Assembly (NCBI GenBank): GCA_009763385.1
Contig: CM019825.1
Span: forward strand, 114,137,131 to 114,201,130
Source of the DNA: Coix lacryma-jobi var. lacryma-jobi
Taxonomy: Eukaryota > Streptophyta > Magnoliopsida > Poales > Poaceae
Length of the DNA: 64,000 bases
Reading direction: 5' to 3'
The notes below the pieces were generated by a model that had not been told where the DNA came from, ran no database searches, and saw only the letters and a program-made list of their open reading frames with translations. Within the stretch, counting starts at the first letter, position 1. The number at the start of each line of letters is the position of its first letter. Both the position numbers and the translations under genes were made by a program. Shown piece after piece: positions 54,383 to 64,000 of this stretch.

Positions 54383-54720
54383 GGGGTGTTTGGTTCCAAG
54401 GACTTTAGTCCGTGTTACCTGAGATGTTGTAACACTAATTTAGTTTATTAAAAATAGAATAATTATAAAACTAATTACACTGTCATATAGTAATTAATAA
54501 GATGAATTCATTAAGTCAAACTAATTCATCATTAACAAATGTTTACTCTAGCACCACATTGTCAAAATATGTAATAATTAGGCTTGATAGATTAGTCTCG
54601 TGAATTATCCTCTAACTGAAAAATTAGTTTTGTAATTAGTCTATTTTTAATAGGCTAAATTAGGGTTGCAATATCTAATGTGAAAGTGACTAAATATTAG
54701 TTAGGGAAACTAAGAACCCC
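54383..54720. mobile_element. MITE of the GGGTGTTTGGTTCC type
   Basis: GGGGTGTTTGGTTCC at the left against GGAAACTAAGAACCCC at the right. The interior carries TAGTTTATTAAAAATAGAAT with its inverse CTATTTTTAATAGGCTAAAT, also found in the MITE at 35903. AAG at both flanks could be a 3-bp duplication, but it is not the usual TWA. Confidence 0.65.
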
Positions 54721-54980
54721 AAGTTCAGATTGGTTTGGGCCAAGTTCAGTTGAATGATGTTGACGGGGGTTGAAGGCAAACATAATGTATTTGTTTTAGT
54801 GAGCAAACGTGTTGTGCGCATCACAATTAACAAACAGTGATGACAAGGAGCTGGTGGGCCAGCGGTCTTTGGAAAAAAAAACTGTGGTTTATGAAACCGA
54901 TGGGATAGCTGCATTGTTGTACTTTTAAATTAAAACAAAACAAACTAAAGATCCTCAAATAAGCATATATGATATGATGC
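54721..54980. other. intergenic, nothing recognised
   Basis: Short stretch between two repeats with no supported feature. Confidence 0.4.
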
Positions 54981-55241
54981 CCTCCATCTTCATTCATAAT
55001 AAGCTACTCTTACTAAGGTACTGTTTGGATACACCAGCTAAACTTTATCTGACTAAATAGCTGCTAGCCTCCATCTTCATTCATAATAAGCTACTCTTAC
55101 TAACGTACTGTTTGGATACACCAGCTAAACTTTATCTGACTAAATAGCTGCTAGCCTCCATCTTCATTCATAATAAGCTACTCTTACTAAGGTACTGTTT
55201 GGATACACCAGCTAAACTTTATCTGACTAAATAGCTGCTAG
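54981..55241. repeat. three tandem copies of an 87-bp unit
   Basis: Copies at 54981-55067, 55068-55154 and 55155-55241, starting CCTCCATCTTCATTCATAAT. They are nearly identical; I see one difference (AAGG against AACG) in the middle copy. Each unit ends inside a MITE arm (TACTGTTTGGATACACCAGC), so the duplication copied the first part of that element together with flanking DNA. Confidence 0.92.
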
Positions 55242-55430
55242 ACATCCAAACACCTCAGCTAAAGTTTAGCTAGATTTAGCTATTTCAACCAGCTAAAGTC
55301 AAGTAAAATTTAGCTGAGTCTATTAGCCAGAGCATCTAAACATGTCAGCTAAAGTTTAGCTGAGAAAGTTTTACATTGAAATTTTAGTTAGCTAAATTTT
55401 AGTTGGATATATCTAAATAGCTTCTAAAAT
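55212..55430. mobile_element. MITE with CAGCTAAA motifs
   Basis: CAGCTAAACTTTATCTGACT in the left part is mirrored by repeated CAGCTAAAGTTTAGCTGAG and TTAGCTAAATTTTAG inside. The outer left end is repeated in the 87-bp array. The right end near ATATATCTAAATAGCTTC is uncertain. Confidence 0.5.
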
Positions 55431-55642
55431 GTGAGTAGTATACTAATATCTCTAACTTATTTCTTCCTTATTGTTTTCATATTATGCACAAAAATGAAGC
55501 GAGGAGAAAGTAACACTTTGTACACACGATCGTAAGCAATGATGTGGACATATTAGACTTCCACGGCGCATCAATCAGTTGTAAACTTGTAGTGTGCTTT
55601 TATTGAGCTGCTGGATGTCCAAGTCCAAGGCATATCCATTCC

Positions 55643-58600
55643 ATGGAGCTCGCGCCCCTGCTCCTCCTCTCCCAGCTGCTGCTGCTGCTTCTTCCGGCGG
55701 TGGCGGTTGTCTCCGGCGAGATCACCGCGCACCCGGGCTACCCGCACGCCGAGGAGGCATGCGGCGGCGTGGCAGAGACAGCAACGGTGCTGGCGCCGGC
55801 GCCGGAGCGGCGCGAGGAGTTCGACGGCGGCCGGATCGTGGACATCAGTCACTACTACCGCGAGGACATGCCGGCGTGGGAGTCGTCGGAAGGCCCCGGC
55901 GAGTTCCTGCAGCTGACGCGGTCCATGCGCAACGGCTCCGACATCGCTAACTTCTCGGAGCTCCGGCTCACCGTGCACTCCGGCACCCACGTGGACGCGC
56001 CGGGACACGTCTTCGAGCACTACTACGACGCCGGCTTCGACGTCGACACGCTCGACCTCGCCGTCCTCAATGGTATATATAGCAGGATTTCTTTATCTCG
56101 AAAAATAAGTAAACTAATTAATTTCACTTATGAGGTGTGATATTCAACTTGTGAGTGTGCAGGACCAGCGCTGTTGGTTGACGTTCCCCGAGATAAGAAC
56201 ATCACAGGTAAAACAGACCGGCATATACTTTTGAGTACTATATATTATTGCAAGTACTACTCCAGTATACATACTTTGCTGGTAAATTAGCATTGGCCAA
56301 GATCCGCACCTCTTTTTTTTTGTAGGATTATATAATTTGGCTTAGAGAATGTATTTAGAACAAAATAATAGTAAGATTGGCCAATCAAATACTTTCAGTA
56401 TGCCTGCAGCTTTATGAAACTTGAGATGACTAAGTTGTAGCTGACAAACAGCCTACCTCTAGCTCCTTATCTATAACCCTGCTATTTTAGTAAATAGTAG
56501 ATACTATTCTAAACTTGATGTAGAGCTTTGATAAATAAGATCTGTTGATTAAACAATGTTAGTTGTCAAATATACTGTACTTTTCCTCACCAAAAGAGGT
56601 CCCAACTTTCGATAGCCCTCAACACCATCACACAACTATAAAAATGATAGTCACAAAAAAAAAACTATAAAAATGATTTTCCCATACACCCTCTCCTAAA
56701 GCATCACCCTGGTGTGGATGCTAGGATACTTCTATTCTATTATCCAAAAAAAAACATTTCCACAAGCGGTTCAAATTCTAAAATGCTGGTGGATATGATG
56801 GTGTTTAGCTTAGATTTAATTTTCAACGACCAAGCATTATCTAACGTCTAATGATGTAGACTCGTCTATCTGATTTCAATTGATGACTAAATATAGCTAG
56901 GCTTCTCTCGAATGGTTAACAACACTCGCAAGCGCTTTTAGATTAAAAATGGTCTTTAATATGATGGTTTGTAACATGAGTTTGATTCAAGAAAAGTCAC
57001 AAGATATTGCCCTTTTTTCTTATTGTAGCTGATGTTATGGCATCCCTAAACATTCCTAAAGGTGTTCGACGTGTACTCTTTCGAACCCTAAATACAGACA
57101 GGTATGTTTTATCTTCATATCACAAATCCAAAGAACATGCATAGGCAGGGGCAAAGCTAGATGGAAACGAACCCTGGTGCACTTTTAAAAGAGCCTATAT
57201 ATTTTTATAAAGATAAGTGGTAAATCTTAGACTCTTTAATGATAAAAACAATATTTACCCTGGTGCATGGGCACCGGGAAAGGTGAACGTGGCGTCACCC
57301 TGTGCATAGGCACATGCAAACACATCCATTTCTACATTTCACTTATTGATGGATTCAACATACCAAGCATGAGGATAGTAGTTAATCTCTTTATTATTTT
57401 CATGGTTTTGGACATAGTGTGCACGTGATTGTGATATCACCAACAATGGTTTGAACCTAATTAATTAAATTAGATCCATCTGGAATAATGTTGACCCAAT
57501 GAAGTTTTCCTGAATTTAATACCCCCTTCAATTCTAAATATAGGTTGTTTCAGGGTTCTAGTTTTCCAAACTTCTAAAACTTAGCCATAAAAAGATGCAA
57601 AGATTTAATGATATATCCATGATGGAAAATGCTTTCATAGTACATAACTTTCTGTATTTAAAACTTTTACCAAACAAATACAAGTCAAAGTGTTATATTC
57701 AAGACTGTGTGGATGTCCTAAACATCTTACATTTGGAATCAGAGGGAGTACCGCCTTATTAATCTTGGAATAGCCTCTTCATTAATGATCTTGTTCCCTT
57801 TCTAATAGTTGAGAAGTCTAAGTGAAAAAGTTCTATATTTATGGGTGACAAAAGTAAGGCCAAATTTTGTGTTAGCCGTCAAATGTGCTAAACCATATTT
57901 TTATGCAGAAAGCTTATGTGGAAGAAAAAATTTGATACAAGTTATGTTGGCTTCATGAAGGACGGTGCACAATGGTTGGTTGATAATACCGACATCAAAC
58001 TAGTTGGTAAGTTAGTTCCATTTAGAGGGTCATTTGTGGACTTGCAACAATATTTCTATTGAATTTTAGAATGTTTATGTCCTTTTATCAGTACTAGTTA
58101 ATTGTATGCATTAGCTAAAAAGTTCACTATCTGAGTCATTTCTGCACTTCAATGTTTTAGATCTCTTATTGAGTGAATAGGTCAATATATGAACATATCC
58201 CAACTTTAAGCAAATGGCTTAAACAATCTTTGTACATGGAAGACTCATACATTGTTAACAACATTTTCTATGTCCAATCTTACAATATTGTGCACTTTTT
58301 ATCCCATTGTTTCTTCATATATGATCTAAGCTTTTATGCATGTTTTGAGCTCACAATATATATTGATCATGCTGGCTAATGTAAGTTACAAAAATGTGAT
58401 ACAATTGTTACTAGTAAGACTAAGTTAATTTAGTGGCATGTTACTATGGGATCCTTTTGTTTTGCTGGTACAAATTATCTACTTCGCCTAACAAAAATTG
58501 CATGGATGGTTGGAGATCTTGATTTATTGTGAACAAAAATACACTTGAATGAAGAGCATAGCAAGATGTAACAAATTAAACAGATTTTTTGAGTACATAA

Positions 58601-59053
58601 ATAATCACAAAATATGATCTGGTTGACGAATGTGTACTAGATTATGCTAAGCATTTGATATCAGCCCATGTTTCCCTTCTACTCATCTCATGTTTCTTCT
58701 TCTAGCATAACATCCTTTAGTTCATGCAGGAGTTGACTACTTGTCAGTAGGTGCATTTGATGAATGCATTCCAGCTCATTTAGTATTTCTTGAAAAAAGG
58801 GTAATATTTCTATCCTATACAATTGTTTTTTTAGCAATCCGATATATACACACACTTTGAGACATAGATAATAAATTAGAAATTTCCACACCCTAATTAA
58901 CTGAACTTGATATTTTTCATCCATTAGGAGGTCATCCTTGTGGAAGCCTTAAATTTGGAGCATGTTACCCCTGGAATATACACCTTGCATTGCTTGCCAC
59001 TAAGACTACGGGGTGCTGAAGGTTCTCCTGCAAGATGCATCCTCATCAAGTGA
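55643..59053 (+). CDS. secreted cyclase-family protein (kynurenine formamidase-like)
   Basis: Six exons (55643-56072, 56163-56207, 57029-57101, 57909-58006, 58730-58800, 58928-59053) join in phase with GT-AG borders to 280 codons plus stop. A leucine-rich N-terminal signal peptide of about 24 residues (MELAPLLLLSQLLLLLLPAV) suggests entry to the secretory path. The diagnostic metal-binding motif HSGTHVDAPGH is at 112-122 (H112, H116, D118, H122), as in the bacterial kynurenine formamidase/cyclase family. Other family blocks are GRIVDISHYYREDMPAW, GPALLVDVPRD, RVLFRT, GVDYLSVG and LVEALNLEHVTPGIYTLHCL. Length fits plant cyclase-like proteins, which have been linked to stress and cell-wall processes; the plant substrate is not settled. 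Intron 3 carries a Stowaway element. Confidence 0.94.
57522..57748. mobile_element. Stowaway-type MITE in intron 3 of the cyclase gene
   Basis: 227 bp. CCCCCTTCAATTCTAAATAT at the left against ACATTTGGAATCAGAGGGAG at the right, flanked by TA on both sides (57520-57521 and 57749-57750). The interior TTCCAAACTTCTAAAACTT and CAAGTCAAAGTGTTATATTC fit the family. Confidence 0.75.
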
Positions 59054-60323
59054 CAGGGTTATAACAATCTCAAAAAGCATTGTACAATCGATCTTGAAAT
59101 CTACCAGTCTTTCGGAGGTGCTCCTAAGGGTATGGTTTCATTTGTGTTTTCATAGGGATAGAAGATCGGACCCAATAATATGGAGCTGGGTCGGGGCTGA
59201 TCCATTAGACACTGTCACACTGATATGAGCTGAAGCTACTAGGGCTAGTGTGGAGCAACATCTATTAATCTACACTACAGAAAGCTTGAACGTATATGAA
59301 GTTTTATAGACTGGACCCCCCAGTCTGGGTTCTAGATCTGCTCCTGAAAGGGGTGAGTATATGTGCGTGGTTGGGAGCGTATGTTTCTGTACCGTGGTTT
59401 GAAAAAAATATAATGAAATAAGAATGCATCATCAATTCATCCACATGACAATCGGAAACCGTGGCTCCCATCACTCTCCCACCATTTTCTCCTGATATTA
59501 GCTAGCTCTTATTAAAACTCTATTGCATTATTATTCCCTCCGTCACAAAATAAATTAATTTATTGAATTGTTCTAAATTAAAACTATCTTAGTTTTAACT
59601 GAATTTATAGTGGAGCGCACCGATATTTATCAAAACTAAATTAGTATTATTAAATACACCATAAATATATTATCATAGTATACTTATTGGGTGCAAAAAA
59701 TGTTGATATTCTTCTCCGTAAAATTGGTGAAATATACTTGAAATAGTTTAACTCGGGATAACTCTAAGTCAGATTTATTTTATACAAAACTCTTTTTCCC
59801 TATATGTGATTTTTTTTAAAAAAATGAAATAGTTGAAAGTCCCGGTTTGATTTCAGACTAAGTCCACAGGTTGACCAATCTTTATGTCAACAATATTCTA
59901 TTTGATACACTATAACTTATGTATGTTTGAATTAATAAAACAATCATTGGATTTGCACATTTCTTTAAAAAAAATCATTGGATTTGCATAGTGGCTGATG
60001 TTGAGGTCGGCATGATTGGAGTCCTTGATTCACTAGCTAGACAAGGACCTGGAGGAGTACAAAGACTTCCTACCATCCTCGAGACGTATATGAACTATTA
60101 TCATGATTCAATATGTGCATTTAAAAAATAGTTATGCAGAATTACTTTAATTTTAAAAAAATTAATAGGATATATAGGTGCTACATTAAAAACTTAAAAG
60201 GACACTTTAATACGGAAAGGACGAACGCGCTGTATATCAAAAAAAAAAATGTGTGGTATGTCTCACTATATTATAGTACTGCTTCGATCTTTTGATGCAT
60301 TATTATATTCCTGTCAAAATACT
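59054..60323. other. intergenic with a truncated Stowaway end
   Basis: The cyclase 3' UTR should occupy the start. TTCCCTCCGTCACAAAATAA at about 59535 is a Stowaway left end without a matching right end. No gene is supported. Confidence 0.5.
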
Positions 60324-60747
60324 TGTTATTAAAATCAAACATAGTGTATCAACGCCGTGTCACATTGTGGATATTGTGCCTACAAGTCCGTGAGGGTCAA
60401 AAGGGTGTACAGCTACCAAGTGAGCACGCCCCCACAGACGGGCGCGCTGGACATCTCGCCACCTGCGTGTCACTGCCCCTCATCTGGGCGCCCCGGAAGG
60501 CCAAGGCGGCCCACGTCGCAGCGTTCGGGCCCGAGCCAGAAGTTCCAGAGTGTTCGGTCCCCAGTGGGCTTGTATCCGATGTGAGCCCAAGTGTGAAGGT
60601 AGATAAGGCAGAGAGGGGAGGAAAGTCAGGCAAGCTTTGTAATCTGTTACAATTTCTATCGCAATAGCTACTCTGTAACCGGACCTCTGGCCAGCGAACC
60701 CTATTCCTCTTCCCCGGCTCCGGCCGATTACCATAGAGTAGCTAACA
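60324..60747 (+). repeat. 5' LTR of a second Ty3-gypsy element
   Basis: The right end GTAGCTAACA at 60747 lies two bases before a tRNA-Met type primer site, and the element's gag follows. The left end is unsure: TGTTATT at 60324 would match the inverted end TAACA, but GC-rich LTR-like sequence begins only near 60345. The 3' LTR is beyond the window, so length (about 0.4 kb) cannot be confirmed. Confidence 0.6.
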
Positions 60748-60749
60748 TC

Positions 60750-60761
60750 TGGTATCAAAGC
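60750..60761 (+). promoter_or_regulatory. primer binding site, tRNA-Met type
   Basis: TGGTATCAAAGC is one base off the TGGTATCAGAGC that pairs with the 3' end of initiator tRNA-Met, placed two bases after the LTR. Confidence 0.85.
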
Positions 60762-60846
60762 CGACGGTCTTCGGCGCCGTCAAGCCCTGGATCCTACCCC
60801 CAGCTCCCACTCCCACTTCACCCAGCTTCAACGCTCGAAGGGAGCA

Positions 60847-62297
60847 ATGGATCCCGTTGTCCGACAGATGTTCGACGAAATACTCCAGAAGGTCGAGGCC
60901 ATCGATTCCAGGTCCGCCCAGCGCTGGGAGCGCCTGGAGAAGCGCATCGACGAGGCGGAAGCATCGCTCAAGGAACGGAAGGAAGCTGTGGACTCCCGCC
61001 TCACAGTGCCCGAGGAGTTCGCCTCGTCCGAGTACACCGCCGCCGTGGTGGCAGACAACTGGGGGCACCAATTCGAATCCTGCCTCTCAGACATGGAGCA
61101 TCGCATGGTCGATCTCGAGCTCATCAGGGTCACCGAGATCTGCAACGAGCGCGATGACCGGGTGGTTGACCTCAAGTCCGCAGTGGCGAGATCCAAGCTT
61201 GGCGCCAGGAGGTCGACGTCCATCTCGGCGACGTCACCAGCGAGCTCCGCCGCCACACCAAGCACCAGGGGCAGGCGCCGCACCACACCGGTCCCGCGCA
61301 GCCTCTAGAGTCGGCCGCCGTGCACTTCTCTGCCGGATCTCCGGTCGACTGGCCCTGCGGGCACCGCGACGACATGACTACACGGAAGAGGAGCTATGGC
61401 GTGGTTTCCACCCTAGCTCTGACCCCGGCCAATAGTAAGTCCATTGATCCCAGTTCCTTTTTCCCATTCTGGCGTCCACCGTCGGGTTGTCCTAGGGTTC
61501 ATCAGAAGTCACTCTCCGACCAGCCACCCCCAATCTTCCCACCACCTCCATCCAGTTTTCCCCCTCCAACCACCAACTTCCAACCCCTACACCGTCCCAA
61601 TTTTCCCCATCCGTCCCCCAACCATTTCCATCACCACAACCCTTCCCTCGGTCAATTACCTAAGATGCAATTCCCTAAGTTCGACGGAGACAACCCCCAA
61701 CTCTGGATTTCCCAAGATAAAACCTACTTCGAGATGTATTTTGTAGATCCTTCAGTTTGGGTAAAATGCTCCACAATGCAGTTTGTCGGTGCCTCTAAAC
61801 GCTGGCTTCAGTCCATTGAACCTCGACTTCATGGCCTTGATTGGACCTCCTTCTGCCGGATGATACATGATCACTTTAGTCGAGACCAACACGAACTTCT
61901 CCATCGCCAGCTCTTCCACATCAAACAAACTTCGTCGGTCCAAGAGTATGTAGACCAGTTCGTGGAGCTCATCGAAAACCTTTCAGCCTACACTCCCCAC
62001 CCAGATTCTCTTTCCTACACAACCCGATTCATTGATGGGCTTCGAGATGATATTTGTGCTATTGTCCTTGTTCAATGCCCTCCAGACTTGGATACTACTT
62101 GTACCTTGTCGCTGTTGCAGGAAGAAGCTGTGGACCGGGGATGCCGCAAAGATTTCAAAAAAAAAATGAAGGTTACTCCTTCTTCAAGCCTCCACCAGCC
62201 AAGGTCGCGATGCCATTACCGCATCCTCTTCCTCGTCCGGGTGGTACAAACAGTGCTGAGGAGAAGAAGACTGTTGAGGACAAACGCCACACTCTAA
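60847..62297 (+). pseudogene. Ty3-gypsy gag, frameshifted
   Basis: Starts at ATG 60847 (MDPVVRQMFDEILQKVEAID) with a coiled-coil N-terminus and stays open to TAG at 61306-61308. The remainder is in another frame from about 61320: a Pro-rich stretch, then PKMQFPKFDGDNPQLW, the FRMI/FCRMIHDHFSRDQHE block and VQEYVDQFVELIENL, the retrotransposon Gag capsid signature. An A run at 62157-62166 marks a second frame change, after which the zinc-binding CGLCVRCAEKWQSGHKC appears in the next frame. Confidence 0.85.
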
Positions 62298-64000
62298 AGC
62301 CCTCAGTGGATGATCGTCTACAGTCTTTGCGCTCCTACCATCACGCGTGTGGACTTTGTGTCCGTTGCGCTGAGAAATGGCAATCGGGCCACAAATGTGC
62401 TCCTATTCTGCAGTTACATGCTCTCCAAGAGGTCTGGAACCTTTGTCAAGATGATTTCTCTGATGCTGACACTCCAAAACCCACCGCTTCCGAAGACTCT
62501 AGCCAACTGTTCATGATGATTTCTGCGACAGCGGCCTCCGGCTCACGGTCAGCTCGGTCTCTTCAACTTTGTGGCTCTATAGCTGGCAGAGATATCCTCA
62601 TTCTGGTTGACTCCGGTAGTACTCACTCCTTCCTCAATGAGGCTGTCGCTCAGCATGTTCCTGGTGTTCAGTCCATTGCGTCTCCAATGTCAGTTCAAGT
62701 GGCCAATGGAGGGAAGATAGCTTGTACTCAGGAAGTTCCAATGGCGGAATGGTTTGTCCAACACTATCGGTTTCACTCTACTCTGAAGGTTCTCAATATT
62801 GGTTCCTATGACATGATCGTCAGAATGGATTGGTTACAGGCATTCTCGCCAATGAAAGTTCATTGGGAGCAGAAATGGATGCTTATCCCCTATGGCTCCA
62901 CGCAGATTGCCCTGCAAGGACTTTTGCCTGAACCCGCCAGCTGTTCAGTGGTACAGTTGTTTCATGTGGCAGCAGATTCTGATTCAGGACAGTCGGTATC
63001 TCTCCCTCCAGCAGTGCAAGCTTTACTCGAGGAGTTCTCTTCTCTGTTCGAGGAACCAACTGATCTTCCTCCCCGACGCCCTTGTGATCATTCTATTCCA
63101 CTGGTACCGGGAGCCCAGCCGGTTGCCGTCCGGCCTTATCGGTATGCTCCAGCCCTGAAGTCTGAGATTGAGAAGCAAGTCGCCGATATGTTGCATACTG
63201 GCTTCATCCGACCCAGCGTCAGCGCTTTTTCTTCCCCTGTTCTCCTGGTCCGTAAGAAGGATGGCTCTTGGCGTTTCTGCGTTGATTACAGGATGCTTAA
63301 CGCATTAACCATCAAAAGCAAGTTTCTGATTCCGATAATTGATGAGTTGCTTGATGAGCTTTCTTCAGCTGCGAGGTTTTCTACCTTGGATCTCCGGGCC
63401 GGCTTCAATCAGATACGCTTGGCACCGGGCGAGGAGCATAAGACGACCTTTCAAACTCATTGGGGTCACTTTGAGTTCACTGTAATGGCGTTCGGGTTGA
63501 CCGGAGCTCCCAATACCTTTCAAGGCGCCATGAACCAGACATTGCAGCCCCTCCTCCGCCGTTGTGCGTTGGTGTTCTTTGATGACATTCTGGTCTACAG
63601 CCCTACTCTTGAAGCTCACCTGTCAAATCTGCGACAAGTCTTTACCTTGCTGGCCAGGGACAAGTGGAGGTTGAAAATGTCCAAATGTCGCTTCGCCCAA
63701 CAAAGCATTTCCTATTTGGGCCACGTCGTCAGCCACCAAGGTGTGGCGACAGACCCTGCTAAGATTGAGTCTGTGAAGGCATGGCCTGTACCGGCAGACA
63801 TCAAGCAACTCTGTAGTTTCTTGGGGATGACTGGCTACTACCGCTAATTTGTGCAACATTATGCAATTATTTCTCGACCCCTCACCGACTTGCTGCGGAA
63901 GGGTTCTCTTTTCATATGGACTCCTGCTCATGAAACAGCGTTCCGCACTCTCCAACAAGCATTGGTCTTTGCTCCTGTTTTGGCACTTCCAGACTTCAAC
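62167..64000 (+). pseudogene. Ty3-gypsy pol (zinc knuckle, protease, RT), runs off the window
   Basis: After the zinc-binding tract the frame gives the aspartic protease (ILVDSGSTHSFLNE near 62603) and RT. RT landmarks are VRPYRYAPALKSEIEKQV, LVRKKDGSWRFCVDYRMLN, TLDLRAGFNQIRL, FGLTGAPNTFQGAMN and the catalytic FFDDILVYS at about 63571-63597. The RNase H connection LGHVVSHQGVATDPAKIE follows. A TAA at 63845-63847 interrupts the frame inside the GYYR-FVQHY block; the same frame then continues to the end of the window. The zinc motif and the spelling of RT suggest a chromovirus (Reina- or Tekay-like), but integrase and any chromodomain lie outside. Confidence 0.88.

Noticed and set aside
55571..56020. 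149-codon - strand frame over cyclase exon 1
   Set aside because: Same mirror effect; the + strand has signal peptide, family motifs and exon phase.
59990..60100. Short open stretch reading GMIGVLDSLARQGPGG
   Set aside because: Too short, no family recognised, flanked by AT-rich non-coding sequence.

Overview
This is a nuclear chromosome segment from a grass, most likely a panicoid such as sorghum, sugarcane or a relative (inference). The reasons are stacked LTR retrotransposons of grass type, numerous Stowaway, Tourist and hAT miniature elements, CpG-rich first exons, GT-AG introns, and three low-copy genes encoding proteins with clear plant homologues. No bacterial, organellar, rRNA, tRNA or CRISPR feature was seen.

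Layout. (1) 1-28130 is one nest of retrotransposons. The host is a LINE on the + strand, seen at 14124-14700 and 26975-28130. Its RT domain was split by a SIRE/Maximus-type Ty1-copia element (SIRE-2, 4143-14123, 5' part outside the window). SIRE-2 was itself hit twice. A second SIRE-type element (SIRE-1, 1-4137) lies in its gag, and a 2.0 kb solo LTR (10615-12614, 5-bp duplication GCTGG) lies in its 3' LTR. The LINE was hit again by a 12.3 kb Ty3-gypsy element of Tat type on the - strand (14701-26969, two 435-bp LTRs, target duplication GGGGC). That element carries gag-pol on the - strand and, between pol and its 3' LTR, an intron-containing extra gene on the + strand.

(2) 28131-42091 has no convincing gene. 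It is a patchwork of MITEs and a few larger non-autonomous DNA elements, some with GC-rich interiors that may be captured gene pieces.

(3) 42092-59053 holds three genes. NRPB3, the third subunit of RNA polymerase II (and of plant Pol IV/V), is on the - strand at 42092-48635. PRMT3, a zinc-finger protein arginine methyltransferase, is on the + strand at 48996-54193. The two start codons are 360 bp apart, head to head, over a promoter with a telo-box and two site II motifs. A secreted cyclase-family (kynurenine formamidase-like) gene follows at 55643-59053. Their introns host at least four hAT-like elements with 8-bp duplications, one inside another, plus a Tourist and a Stowaway element.

(4) 60324-64000 is the 5' part of another Ty3-gypsy element (+ strand), running off the window.

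All retroelement coding regions here carry stops or frameshifts. The three cellular genes assemble into open frames of 328, 614 and 280 codons with every exon phase matching.
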